A stretch of 64,000 bases of DNA. Origin: Limisphaerales bacterium (GTDB taxonomy: Bacteria > Verrucomicrobiota > Verrucomicrobiia > Limisphaerales > AAA164-E04). The notes beneath the pieces were generated by a model that was not told where the DNA came from, did no database searches, and worked only from the letters and a program-made list of their open reading frames with translations. Location of the stretch: positions 52,889 through 116,888 of the forward strand of contig JAMASS010000013.1 in the NCBI GenBank assembly GCA_024761205.1. The letters are read 5' to 3'. This document shows, in pieces, positions 53,173-63,359 of the stretch. Positions within the stretch are counted from its first letter, which is position 1. Each line of letters starts with the position of its first letter. The position numbers and the translations under genes were made by a program.

Positions 53173-54929
53173 AGGGACAGCGTTCGGATTAATCTCGGTT
53201 TGATCAAGGGGGTAATCTTTAGTCCGAGGGACATTCGCCTAGACAATCTGAAACAGAAAATTCCGACGCTCGGAAGTGAATTCACAATGCCAAGATTCTA
53301 TTTGATCCAACTTTTTATGCTTGCTATCTAGCTGACGAACAATAGGTTTGACGTGACCAATGGGTATTCTGGCTTAATGTCTCCGTTACTAAGCGCTGCC
53401 GGTTCGACGGGCTGGTAGTCGAATTTACAGACATCTTCAATGTCTTGATTTCTTCCCTCTTTAGGTGGGCGAAAGCTTCGTCCGAGGTGCTTGAGCACGA
53501 GACTCTGAAATCGAATTCTATTTTTCGAACTGAATACGCTTGGCAATCTTTTCCCTGAGTTTCTTTGCGAGCTTGACTCCAACGCCTATTACGACCGCAA
53601 CCGAGGATCAGGTCCGAGCGAAGCTCCAGAGAGTCAAGGTAATACAAACTTGGGATGCGCTGAAAGCCCTCATTGAAACTCTTTCCGATTCTGACACGCC
53701 GATTGCTTTGAAAAAGTGTGAGACAGCAGTGACGGATGCGCAAGAGTTGCATCTCAAGATCCGGAGTAGGTTGATTTTACTAGAACCGAGACCTAGTGGA
53801 GGCCATTTGGAGAGTTCCAAGGAGGCGGTTGGAGAAAGCCATGAACTAGCCGAGATTGAGCCTTCGCAAAAACTGATTCACCACGGATTCCTTTGCTTGA
53901 CTATTGACACGAGGCGAATGTTTGGGCGTCGTCAATTTACGAATAAGCCCTGTTTTGGGGACGAAGCTCTACAGACCAATGTTCATTGATCAAAAATCCT
54001 TCGATAAACTCTGCTGCTGCATCGGCTACAGTTGGTGCGTCACCAGAATTGATTTGTCAGCGAAGTAACTATAGCGATACGATGCATCAAGCCAGCTCGC
54101 CAACCTGCGAGTTTCATCTCAAACGAGATCAGTTTGTTTTCTTGCTCCGTTTTGGAGAGACAGACCCGTGCTATCAATGGGGACAGGTGGACGTATGAAG
54201 GCAAGCCAAAGAAAATCGGGGATACCATCCCGAAACCTGCAATCACTCTCCTCCCATCCATATTTGACGTGATTCTCGAGATATGCATGTCTAAACGCAG
54301 ACATGAAATTGGCCTCACTTCGCCCTTTGGCATTGGAAGATTTCGCCGAGGGTCGCGACAGCGAAAGTCCAGAAATGTAGGTATATTTTATGTTATAACT
54401 GCCGAGGCCGAGAAAACGGATTCAGCGCATCTTTCTTTACTAACGACAAACCGTTTGGCGTTGGCGTTTAGAAAGCCTCGCTACTGTAGCACAATTCTGC
54501 TGAGGGTAAGTGAACTCTTTCCTGTAAAACGGTTAACATTCCGAGAGGGGGGGGATGACAGTATCCCGCGCCACCATTGCAGTCATGAGCCGAGCGGTTT
54601 CCTGAAGATCAAGCTGATAGTTTCCTCCGGATGGTGGTGCCAGATAAGCGTCGGTCCTCAAGAGCTTTTCGCCATATCAAATGCCGACTAAAAGTAAATC
54701 GCCAGTTCGGGAAACACGCTTGAGCAGTTGGTCCGTGTTGGCACTGATCTGATCGCTACTGAGAATACGTCCGTCAGTATCTTCGAGTTTTAGATCGGCG
54801 ATTCCTCATCCTGTTGGTCCTGTAAATCCTATCTGGTCCCTACCGCTTTCAGTGGCACTCCATGACACGCTCGAGTTTCTTCCGTTCCGCCTCCTCTGAC
54901 ATCTCCGACGAAATCTCTTCAGGCTCAAC
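53173..54929. other. Long eroded stretch without identifiable genes
   Basis: Protein-like fragments occur but with no start or family. The best is on the plus strand at 53603-53790 (KLQRVKVIQTWDALKALIET, then CETAVTDAQELHLKIRSRL), an amphipathic helical stretch in an open frame 53540-53989. Another open frame on the plus strand at 54134-54691 is not protein-like. No terminal repeat, hairpin or RNA gene is visible. The section probably contains further degraded genes. Confidence 0.3.
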
Positions 54930-55560
54930 CCCCATGCCCAATGTTCTCCGTCGATGACACGACCCGAAGCTTGAGGCCGCGATACCAGACAGGATCACCG
55001 TAGCCCTGGAGGAAAAGGTTTGTGCCTCGAGAGGGGAGTTCAGCGCCGCACTGCTGCAGCATCTCAACATTAAAACTCCATCGCTCATTCGTGTAGTTGA
55101 AATCGATGACTTTGATTCCGTTTAGCCAGTGTTGAATAACACTGCCCTGGCAGACAACCCTACTGGTGTCCATTGACCGACGGGCTTGGCCGCATCGTGA
55201 GCGGGCACCATGCAGAAGTAAAGCTATGCCGCGCTAGTTCGAGGATTCTTCCCGTCCGGGTGTTTCTGATTATGGAGGATTTGATACTCATATTTGGCCG
55301 GGGCGGTAATAAATTCCGCTGTTGCTGCCCTCGGCGACTTTTCACTGGAATTTCAGCTCGAAAATTGTCTGGCACAGGTTTGGCTGTATGAGTTAGCGGA
55401 CCGCCCCTCCCTTTGGCGGGTCAGGACATCATCTTCGATGATCCAATTTCCCTTCTGCTCCCAGCCTTGGAAATCCTTAGCGTTGAATAAGATTTCAAAT
55501 CCAGCTGCCTTTTCGGCTTCGGAAAGTTGATTCGCATCCTCACTGAACCATCGGGCACGG
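54930..55560 (-). pseudogene. DUF1080 (3-keto-disaccharide hydrolase-like) protein, decayed
   Basis: Read across minus-strand frames, the protein starts near 55550 with NQLSEAEKAAGFEILFNAKD, goes on as FQGWEQKGNWIIEDDVLTRQ and then EGSNSGIYYRPG. The end portion is the best: SRVVCQGSVIQHWLNGIKVI, DFNYTNERWSFNVEMLQQ, and GDPVWYRGLKLR ending near 54960. This is the DUF1080 lectin-like fold found widely in PVC genomes, which includes enzymes acting on 3-keto-glucosides. Stops and frameshifts near 55310-55340 and 55180 prevent translation as one protein. Confidence 0.85.
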
Positions 55561-55600
55561 TTGTGCGAGCTCGACCAAATTGATAGAGTCTTAGAACACT

Positions 55601-57040
55601 ATGATCTATCGACTGCGATCTTCAATGTTACTCATTCTAGCTTTCACGTGCCCCTGCCTCAACGCACTTGAGAAACCCAATGTGCTTTTCATTGCCATTG
55701 ACGATCTGCGGCCGGAACTCGGCTGCTATGGTCAAAGCCACATGATCACGCCGAACCTAGATCGCCTAGCCTCGGAGGGTCGCCTCTTCAACCGGCACTA
55801 TGTCCAGGTGCCTACCTGCGGGGCTTCCCGTCGATCGCTACTAACCGGGCGCCGCCCCACGAAACCGGTTCACCTCAACAACGATGCTGTCCGCTACGCG
55901 ATGGCGAACGAAACCACCCCGGACCAACCGGAATCCTGGGCACATCATTTCAAGAAACATGGTTACCGAACCATCGCTTACGGGAAGATCAGCCACTACC
56001 CAGGTGGGCGAATTTACAAGAAGGATGTTGGCAACGGCGAAGGCGACCTTGAAATGCCGAAAAGCTGGCATGAAGTCGGTCCGTCTTTTGGCAAATGGAA
56101 GACCGGCTGGAATGCTTTTTTTGGCTATGCAAACGGTTCGGGCCGACAACGGGAAACGAGCCCTCCTTTTGAGACTGCTGATGTGACCGACGACGGCTAT
56201 CCCGATGGCCTCATCGCGGACCAGGCGATCGAGAAACTTCGAGAGGTTAAGGACCAATCATTCCTCTTAGCGGTAGGCTTTTTCAAACCCCACCTTCCTT
56301 TTACGGCACCAAAGAAGTATTTTGATCTCTATCCATTGAAAGATGTCGCTCTGAGCCCGAATCCATTGGCGCCGGTCGGCATCCGCAAGGAAAGCCTCCA
56401 CCAAAGCGGTGAAGTATTTAACAATTACGGAGGTCACCCGGATGGCGCAAAAGAAAGCAAAGCCTACGCCCGGCAACTCCGTCGAGCCTACTTTGCCTGC
56501 ATCAGCTATATCGATGCCCAGGTCGGCAAATTGCTGCAGGAACTCAATCGCCTCCGACTCTCGGAAAAGACGATCGTCATCGTCTGGGGGGACCATGGTT
56601 GGCATCTTGGCGATCATTCGCTCTGGGGCAAACATTCCACGTTTGAACGATCCCTCAGGAGTGCATTAATCATCCGCACACCGAATATTCTACAGCCGGG
56701 CGTACCAACAAATAGCCTCGTCGAAACCGTGGACCTCTACCCAACGCTCGTTGAATTATGTGATCTCCCCAGACCCGAGACATCTCTGCACGGAAAGAGC
56801 CTATGTCCCATCCTGAGAAATCCGACAGTGAAGACTAAGGACAGCGCTTTAGGGTTTTGGAAAGGCAGGACAACGGTTCGAACCGAGACTCATCGCCTAG
56901 TCACTTACCACGACGCTCAGCCAGATGAGATTGACGAAGAACTATTTGATCATCGATCCGATCCCCTTGAAACCAGGAATGTAGCTGACCAACATTCAGA
57001 GATCGTCCGGCAACTTAGGGCCTTAATTCCAGCGCGCTAG
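55601..57040 (+). CDS. Iduronate-2-sulfatase-like sulfatase
   Basis: A 479-residue secreted arylsulfatase-type enzyme. A signal peptide ends near residue 22 (LNA). Metal ligands Asp34-Asp35 lie in AIDDLRPELGCYG, and the modification site is CGASR (73-77), fitting the C-X-A/P-X-R rule, so Cys73 should be oxidised to formylglycine. GYRTIAYGKISHYPG (126-140), FFKPHLPF and the second metal segment WGDHGWHLGDHSLWGKH (near 328) match the IDS-type branch. It should remove sulfate from a polysaccharide outside the cytoplasm. A formylglycine-generating enzyme is not in the window. The gene is intact, in contrast to its eroded neighbours. Confidence 0.93.
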   Translation: MIYRLRSSMLLILAFTCPCLNALEKPNVLFIAIDDLRPELGCYGQSHMITPNLDRLASEGRLFNRHYVQVPTCGASRRSLLTGRRPTKPVHLNNDAVRYAMANETTPDQPESWAHHFKKHGYRTIAYGKISHYPGGRIYKKDVGNGEGDLEMPKSWHEVGPSFGKWKTGWNAFFGYANGSGRQRETSPPFETADVTDDGYPDGLIADQAIEKLREVKDQSFLLAVGFFKPHLPFTAPKKYFDLYPLKDVALSPNPLAPVGIRKESLHQSGEVFNNYGGHPDGAKESKAYARQLRRAYFACISYIDAQVGKLLQELNRLRLSEKTIVIVWGDHGWHLGDHSLWGKHSTFERSLRSALIIRTPNILQPGVPTNSLVETVDLYPTLVELCDLPRPETSLHGKSLCPILRNPTVKTKDSALGFWKGRTTVRTETHRLVTYHDAQPDEIDEELFDHRSDPLETRNVADQHSEIVRQLRALIPAR

Positions 57041-57059
57041 CCACCGCCTGAGATTTCAG

Positions 57060-57500
57060 TGATCTGTCCTACAAAAGCACGGCAATCTTTGTACCGAGTT
57101 CACGGATACCTCCTGTCGCCAATTCGATGCCATCATCCCCAGCATTCGTATCGACTGGTCGATGCAAGGATTCCACACAACCGTCGCCAGGAGATGCCCG
57201 TAGCAACTCCCACTCGCTAATCCGAGCAATCCCATGAGCAGGTTTTGAAGGGTCGGTAGAGTGGGCTCCAAACTAGGGGCAGCAGATCGGAACACCACCG
57301 CAAACTAGTTTGCCGGGTGCGAACGCTGCTTCTCGACTCTGCCACAATACGGATTCGCCACTCGGAAGGCGATAATATAGCACCTGCCCACCATGCAGCA
57401 CTACGCTCAGGCGCCCATGGTCATTTTCCAAATCGACTGCTGTAAGCCCCCGGACCTTCACGAAACGACAGGCCTGGCAAACGGCATTTCTCCCTCAGTT
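57060..57500 (-). pseudogene. D-hexose-6-phosphate mutarotase, decayed
   Basis: On the minus strand the sequence begins near 57461 with LTAVDLENDHGRLSVVLHG, then GGQVLYYRLPSGESVLWQS, EAAFAPGKLVCGGVPICCP (57273-57330), the N-terminal part of the YeaD/aldose-epimerase fold. The C-terminal end follows almost directly in another frame: TVVWNPCIDQSIRMLGM and NWRQEVSVNSV (57110-57180). The central 150 or so residues, which carry the catalytic histidine and glutamate, are deleted. The gene lies 28 bases from an intact mutarotase gene (galM), so the two were neighbours. Confidence 0.8.
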
Positions 57501-57528
57501 CAGCAATCCGCATTGCGCTGTCAGTCCC

Positions 57529-58617
57529 TTACTCCGTTGAAAATGCAAAGACTGTGGTGCTCTTGAATTGAGTCCCAGGTCGCAGCACCACCGAGGGAAA
57601 ATTTGAATGATGGATCGAATCCGGATAATGCTGCGTCTCCAAGCACAGGGCCTCGTGTCCCAAGTGATTTCCCGTGTAAAGATGCACCCCGGGCTCCGTG
57701 GTGTGCACCTCCATAACTCGGCCAGTGGTCGATTCCTTGACTCGTCCGGCATAAACCAATGATCGGCGGCCACCGTTGATCACGTAGTTGTGATCATAGC
57801 CATTCACGCGCGGTTTCAATGATTCGATGCGCGCCCCAATCTTCTCGGGCCGAGTGAAATCCAAGGGAGTGCCGTGGACGCTAGCAATTTCACCAGTCGG
57901 GATCAATTGTCGGTCGGCCACGGTGTAACGGTTCGCATTCAAATGCAGTTCGTGGTCCAAAACGTCGCCTGTTCCGGCCAGGTTGAAGTAAGCATGATTT
58001 GTCAGGTTGATAATTGTTGGCTTATCCGTCGTGGCGCCGTAGTCGAGACTGAGACGATTCTTATCATCCAAAGTGTACATTACTGACACGCTCAGATTTC
58101 CCGGATAACCCTCCTCTCCGTCCTTACTGAGATAGTTGAACTGAACGGCGACAGAACCATCGGCAGTCGGAAGCGCTTTGCCGGACCAAAGTACTCGCGC
58201 GTAGCCCTTTCGCCCGCCATGAATATGGTTGGGACCATTGTTGGCCGCCAATCGATATTCTTTTCCATTCAACGAAAAACGGGCCCCGGCGATTCGATTC
58301 GCGACTCGTCCGATCACCGCAGCGGAACCACGGAAGCCATTCCGATAGTCCTCAAACGAATCGGCCCCCAGAATCACGCTCTGCAATCGTCCATCACGAT
58401 CGGGCGCCAAAATCTCCGTAATGATAGCCCCGAGATTCATGACCCGAACCACCATGCCATTGCGATTCCGCAAAGTGTACCGCATTACCATTTCGCCGTC
58501 ATTGGTCCGCCCAAAAACCTCGCTGCGTACGGAGCCTGTCACGCCGCCATAATTTCTTACCGTCAACGTCATGCTCGCCAACACTCCGGTCATCAACATC
58601 AACTTCAATCGATTCAT
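57529..58617 (-). CDS. galM: Aldose 1-epimerase (mutarotase), exported
   Basis: A 362-residue galactose-mutarotase family enzyme. The N-terminus (MNRLKLMLMTGVLASMTLTV) looks like a signal peptide, so the enzyme is probably periplasmic. Family motifs are VIGRVANRIAGARFSLNG (101-118), NGPNHIHGGRKGY (126-138), TNHAYFNLAG with the catalytic histidine (near 208) and, near the C-terminus, EPGVHLYTGNHLG followed by LCLETQHYPDS with the catalytic glutamate. It interconverts the alpha and beta anomers of sugars, helping uptake of glucose or galactose. The start ATG is the first Met after a long gap. A decayed hexose-phosphate mutarotase lies next to it. Confidence 0.93.
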   Translation of the reverse strand: MNRLKLMLMTGVLASMTLTVRNYGGVTGSVRSEVFGRTNDGEMVMRYTLRNRNGMVVRVMNLGAIITEILAPDRDGRLQSVILGADSFEDYRNGFRGSAAVIGRVANRIAGARFSLNGKEYRLAANNGPNHIHGGRKGYARVLWSGKALPTADGSVAVQFNYLSKDGEEGYPGNLSVSVMYTLDDKNRLSLDYGATTDKPTIINLTNHAYFNLAGTGDVLDHELHLNANRYTVADRQLIPTGEIASVHGTPLDFTRPEKIGARIESLKPRVNGYDHNYVINGGRRSLVYAGRVKESTTGRVMEVHTTEPGVHLYTGNHLGHEALCLETQHYPDSIHHSNFPSVVLRPGTQFKSTTVFAFSTE

Positions 58618-58696
58618 GTTACAAAATCATTCACTGACAGCCATCTTCTGTCAGTTCTGGCATACTCTCGTAATTAGGCTTGTAATAAAGGAGCTC

Positions 58697-59345
58697 ATGC
58701 GCTTCCACAAGGCTTTCAAGCGAATCATCATTGGACTAGTCACCAACTTTCTCAGCTTTTCAGAAATCGCCAGTGATTCCCCGCGGATTACTCCGGAAAA
58801 TCAAGGCGTCCATTCGCAGGCCATTCTAGACTTCATCAACTCAGCCAACGCGAAGATTAACAATATCCACATTATGTCGTCCGCCATGGCAAATTATCTC
58901 AGAAGCTTGGTGTGCCCTCTCAGCAAGATTCATCGTACATGCTATTCTCCCTAAACAAGAGCTTCGCTTCAACAGCTGTCAGTCTCGCGCAACACACCAG
59001 CGACTCATGGTGATTTTGGCCTGAACGTGACCACTGAAGATATCGCAAACAATACAGCCACACAAGCTAGCCACAGATACAGACAACCACAAAACGGAGT
59101 GTGCCGCTGAATCCTGGAACCGAGGCAAAACCAAATTCGGAATCGTAAAACAGCTGCAACATTGAGACAGGCACCCCATCATCACGAGCGGAGTCTGGCA
59201 AACTCCGAACCAATTCACCTCCAAACTGTGTTACACCGAAAGACCGCTAAAGTGCAGTTTCACTTCAAATTTGCCGAGGATTCGCTCTCTCTGAAAGCCC
59301 AGCATGGCGTCAACTTTGGTCCCCGCCGAGTGCCAGCAATTGTTG
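58697..59345 (+). pseudogene. Beta-lactamase-type serine hydrolase, decayed
   Basis: The plus strand opens near 58697 with MRFHKAFKRIIIGLVTNFL (signal-peptide-like), then PENQGVHSQAILDFINSANA, a typical beginning of class C beta-lactamase-like hydrolases. In another frame YVVRHGKLSQ and YMLFSLNKSFASTAVSLA (58910-58970) contain the SxxK catalytic motif as SLNK. The C-terminal domain, FTSKLCYTERP, FKFAEDSLSLKAQHGVNFGP (59210-59330), follows after deletion of the middle of about 250 residues. The order of surviving parts fits one gene. Confidence 0.78.
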
Positions 59346-60580
59346 AAACCGCCGCGGTAGCAGCGGGTCGGTGAAGACGCCGCCAGCTCCAGAAACTCAG
59401 CCAGGCAACCAAAGTCATCGTCTGCTCGGGCAACCACGATGGTGGCCTAAAGAATACGAATGGCGAGTAATACAGCAGCCTGGTTACAGGAAATTCAAAC
59501 CGAGTCCTGCTTTGTCAACTGGCAAAGCGTCCCAGCTGCCGATCACGTGTTTTTCCGTGTGTCCCTGATGGGATAGACCTCGGTCTCGTAACGATATGGC
59601 CCAAATGCTGGAGGAACACAGCCGGGTGCCCTAATCCAAATGGGTGTGGTTTCACCATGATCCGCCCAACCAGTGCCGGGTGTCTTGAACCAGCAAACGC
59701 GACGGCAGTGACAGGAATCTCAATGAGTTGATTGAGAAGTACAAACCGCCCGTTGTTTTCTCGGGGTACATTTATATGGCCCCTTTCTATCAGGCAAGCA
59801 GACGGGACGATAGAGTCCACGACTCTTGGGCCTGCAATCCCGGACATCAACCCGATCCGCTACCAATGATAAATTCAGTTTGACCTCGGTAAGATGGCAG
59901 CGATTTTCAATTGGGCACTTTGACAATGACGCCATCGGAAGCCGCTCACACCTCGGCCATGTGAGGATTGTCCAGAAGAATCGATAACTTGCCATACACG
60001 CTCCCCAGTCGATTCTCGTGATCCACAATCATCCCGTCCTTCACAACCGACACTTTCCTAAATAAGAAACACCAAAAAGCGAGAGTGCGCTCCCGGCTCG
60101 AACGGAGTTTTCCCGGTTGCCGCTAACGTTCGGGGTAGATCGCCTAATTCACTTAGAATCTCACTTGGGTCATACATTGTTCAGCGCGCACGATTCTTAC
60201 CCGTTCCCCAATTTCTTAGGTCCAACCCCATAATCTTTGCCAGAATGAATTGCGAATTCCCGCAAAAAGCAACGCGGCAAAAGCCCGAAAAGACCCTGTC
60301 ACGCTCTTCCCCCTCCTCGATTTGGCATTCGCTCCTCGGCGTGTGTTCAAATCTTATTCGGATACTCCACGAAACAAATTGACCCTCTTCCACCCTAAGA
60401 TCAGTTCTCTTTCGACTCGGTTCCGTCAATGCACTCTGTGCTCGCCAGCTCAATATTATGTCTAATCAGTGGCGATCTTAGCTCGTCCGCCACCACTCAT
60501 CTGGTGGCGGACGCCTATGCGTTCTCGGCCCTCAGTTTCTCGCTATTTCATTTTCACCGACTTTTTGCTGTTCAGGATCA
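59346..60580. other. Eroded gap with possible minus-strand coding remnants
   Basis: Between the hydrolase relic and the 60.6 kb hairpin. On the minus strand, short stretches such as KTPGTGWADHGETTPIW, GCVPPAFGPYRYETEVYP (59560-59690) and GSVYGKLSILLDNPHMAEV (59955-60015) look protein-like in two frames, but I cannot name the family. The rest (60060-60580) shows no gene. Confidence 0.3.
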
Positions 60581-60584
60581 GGGT

Positions 60585-60616
60585 AAAAAAACCTGCTCCG
60601 ATTTTGGAGCAGGTTT
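60585..60616 (-). terminator. Rho-independent terminator (minus strand)
   Basis: A perfect 11-base-pair stem (60589-60599 with 60606-60616) with a six-base loop; on the minus strand it is followed by a T-run (A-run 60585-60591 on the plus strand, overlapping the stem foot). On the plus strand no T-run follows immediately. It would end a transcript from the right. No intact minus-strand gene lies there now, only a decayed tail. Confidence 0.85.
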
Positions 60617-60820
60617 CAAAAATCTTTTATTATCAATGAGTTATCTGAACTCTCTGCTCCTTCTGCTGGGCGTTGGAAGGGAATTAGCGAACGATCCCAA
60701 ACTCAGCACCCCCCAACCATCTTCGTGCTAATCGACATCACCAAGTGCCCAGCTAACTAACAGGCCTGTGTTTGAAGATATGATGAGTGGTGTTGCATTT
60801 TTAGTTCAGTTAAATGTTGG
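60617..60820 (-). pseudogene. Possible decayed PEP-CTERM protein tail
   Basis: Just upstream of the minus-strand terminator, one frame reads DGWGVLSLGSFANSLPTPSR then RSREFR and a stop near 60654. The order of a hydrophobic run followed by an Arg-rich end resembles a mutated PEP-CTERM sorting signal. Further upstream the same frame gives NATPLIISSNTGLLVSWALG. No start, signal peptide or family is found. The presence of a strong terminator without a gene supports a lost gene, as in the intact case at 30830; the identity is speculative. Confidence 0.25.
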
Positions 60821-60954
60821 TGTTAGAAATATCGCTATACTCTCATCAAGAGGAAAGACCTACTTTTTAATTACATTGCAACCGCATCAGCATACCTGGA
60901 ATGTGGCAGCCCTGCTCTAAGCATCACTCATAACACTGTAATTGCCGTTCAAAT

Positions 60955-61360
60955 GGGTTTGGCTTCGTTTCTCAACCTGAGTGCCAACGAGAAAACCGGT
61001 GTCCTTTCTTCACCACCGATCTAGAAAAATCAGCTAATTTCTACAAAGACTCCTAGGGGTGCACGGAGGTCAACAGTTTCAACGTCCCCGCCGCATTAGT
61101 CACTAGTCTGGGTTTGGTGGATAATCATAGGATTAAGGTCCGCGTTTTCGTTCTTGGCGATGGCCCGGCGAAGAGCCAAGTCAATCTCATGGAGTTCCCT
61201 AATGCTCACGGGAAGAAGACCGACCAAAAGTTTATCCATTCCTCAGTCGGTCTCAGCTACCTGATCTTCAAGGTGACCCGGACGACTCCATCAAACGGCT
61301 CAAGAAGGCCAAGGTGAAGTTCGAAGGCAACTTTGTCGAACTTATTGGTCCCAGAAAATA
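60955..61360 (+). pseudogene. VOC/glyoxalase-superfamily protein, decayed
   Basis: Across frames the plus strand reads FFTTDLEKSANFYKDS (near 61000-61050), a VOC start, then FNVPAALVTSLGLVD, a central RVFVLGDGPAKSQVNLMEFP (61144-61203), SVGLSYLIFKVT (61245-61280) and DDSIKRLKKAKVKFEGNFVE (61283-61345). These are the order and spacing of the beta-alpha-beta modules of the superfamily. A stop at 61052 and frameshifts near 61075 and 61270 disable it. The reaction cannot be deduced. Confidence 0.75.
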
Positions 61361-62454
61361 GTCTAAACAAAAGACATCTCGGCTGGCACATCAACCACAC
61401 CGATTGAAAGGGGAACTGCGGCTTCCTTTTCTGTTACCAGGTCATCCCAAGACCGGGACCAACTCGTCTATCAGAAAACACGCAGCGGTCGGTCAGCAAG
61501 ACGCCGAAATCCGCGTTCCCATGATACGGAAAACCCCGAGAACGCTCTTAGTTCGGCAGATACACTTCATTGGCTTTCATTCAAAAGGGTCCTTCTCAGC
61601 GCCACGAACTTCAGACTAAGTCCAATGATGACAAAGGTAAGCAAGCATCAACTCCAAGGTCAATGGAAGGAATCTGATTTCTCGGTCAGGGAATTCTGCT
61701 GGACCACAATCTCCATTTCGCCCAAGGTTCTGACAGTCAAAACGCCAGCCTAGTCCCTTACCAACATGAATATCACTCAGCGACCGTCGCAGCCCCTTCC
61801 AAGATTTCGCCCGTTGATAGGCAATCACCCCATCCCTAAGGCCCCCACTGGGTTAGCTCGCCCTGTCTCAGTGGCGCGCTCCTAATAACAGGCCGAACCG
61901 GAGGCCAGCCACACTGACAATATTCCTCAAACGCTTAAATCTCCACCTTCCAGCAATAGCCGCCGATCTCAAAAAGTAGGTTTTTGTCAAGTTCACGATT
62001 CGTTAGCCCTCCTTTGCCGCTTCAATGACTCAAATTACACTTGAAATTGCAAACATCTGCGATCAAATACCAAGTTTCATACTAACAAACTGAAATTCAA
62101 TCAACACTTCTTACTATGAAAAACGGATTATATTTTAGTAATCATTATCCTGCAATCTATAATTTTCACTGAAATGGGTTTTGTAGCCAAAACTCACCAG
62201 TCCAATCGCTGATTTTGAATTCAACACTCTTCGCTTTCGTTCCCATTCAAAATATCGTATACCGAGGTCGTAAAAATATTTCAAATATCCTGGCATAGGC
62301 AAAACTTTTGATAGTGAACAATTTCAAATCAGTTTTGATTTCGAAAAAATCAAGGAATTGAGAAAAGTGACTTATATGCTATAATTTAGTCTTACTACAA
62401 GCTCGTCAAAATCTTCTATCACTATCCCAATAACAAATAAGTTTCCTATCCTAT
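61361..62454. other. Gap, AT-rich from about 62000
   Basis: No gene can be supported. Bases 61404-61830 have overlapping open frames on both strands that are mildly protein-like but unrecognised. Bases about 62000-62450 are markedly AT-rich, with long A and T runs and no hairpin or repeat that I could confirm; this could be a promoter-like or replication-type region or simply decayed DNA. Confidence 0.3.
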
Positions 62455-62650
62455 CAGGGCCCGAACTCCAGCGATTCCGCCATGCGGAGAAAATGATCTC
62501 GCCGGGTCTCAGGTCGTTTATTGAGGTTGGTGAAGCCCTGGCAGATATCAGAGATCAACACCTCTACCGAAACAACTATCCCAGATTCAGCTAATATCTT
62601 AAAGAACGGTGGAGTATTGAACAGGCAGAGATACGTCATACGATCCTAAT
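62455..62650 (+). pseudogene. DUF3102-like plasmid/phage-type protein, decayed
   Basis: The plus strand reads SGPELQRFRHAEKMISPGL, then RSFIEVGEALADIRDQHLYR and NNYPRFS, a stop at 62593, and YLKERWSIEQ. The pattern (a helix, then a ...FIEVGEALxxIRDxxLYR helix, then a region ending in xERW) matches proteins found on plasmids, phages and integrated elements, often next to recombination genes. The N-terminal part is intact but the rest is lost or frame-shifted. Such a gene suggests that part of this right-hand region entered on a mobile element. Confidence 0.7.
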
Positions 62651-63104
62651 CACAGGACGCAGCATCGGCAGGAGATGCAAAGACACTCAAGAAAGGGTAG
62701 AGTTTCAGGGGACTCTAGGGGCAGCTCGATCCTCACGTCAGCTACCAATTCAAGCCGACCGTGTCTCCTGCAGGAGACACTCGTTTCTTCGGCGATATGT
62801 TGCCCGCCCGAGATCAACTCTGACACCGCACTTTGCCATCCAAAAACCATTGATACAGCCAACTCTATATTCTACCGATCTCGCGGAACCTATCGACAAA
62901 GCATCCGAAAAATAGTGCGCAGGACAGCTGATCTCGCCAATTTGGTAGCGAGAACCAGACCGATTCCGCCAGAAGTTGATTATCTAATACAAATGAATCC
63001 GAATAGTTTTGCCAGTTAAGGCGTTTCAGCAATTCGCTTGAATAGCCACTATCCGGTATGGTACTCTGAAAGTTTTACGCCAAAGGTTTTTTCTAGATAA
63101 ACGT
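62651..63104. other. Gap downstream of the DUF3102-like relic
   Basis: A plus-strand frame open to 63019 continues after the relic but is not recognisable; it is basic and Ser/Arg-rich. No RNA gene or repeat is visible. Confidence 0.25.
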
Positions 63105-63350
63105 CAACGCTCGATTCTCGAGGTATTCCAGTAAGGCAGCTCTTCGCTGCAACCCTCCCTCTAGGATGCGGCTTCCCAATACGTAATCACAGAGTCCAAA
63201 GATAATCAAACACACCATCGCCGGAACAAATTTTGGTGTGTCTGATAGTCAGGATGCAGCATGATATAATGTCCTCGTTGAAGGATAGCCACCATCCGAT
63301 CAATCCCTAGAGCTATTTCGTACGTCCGATCACTGCTCCCCATCTACAGC
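63105..63350 (-). pseudogene. Unrecognised decayed gene fragment
   Basis: On the minus strand, LCDYVLGSRILEGGLQRRAA then LLEYLENRALTFI ends at a stop near 63103, and further upstream DRTYEIALGIDRMVAILQRG and HYIMLHPDYQTHQNLFRRW are clearly protein-like, interrupted by a stop at about 63215. Composition and helix pattern suggest a former gene. I do not recognise the family. Confidence 0.4.
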
Positions 63351-63359
63351 GTTGAGGCA

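Noticed and set aside
54134..54691. Open frame of 185 codons in the eroded stretch
   Set aside because: Residue order is not protein-like, no ribosome site or motif; treated as chance.
62000..62450. AT-rich stretch as a possible replication origin
   Set aside because: No DnaA-box cluster or iterons could be seen and no dnaA/dnaN/gyrase genes are near; base richness alone is not enough.
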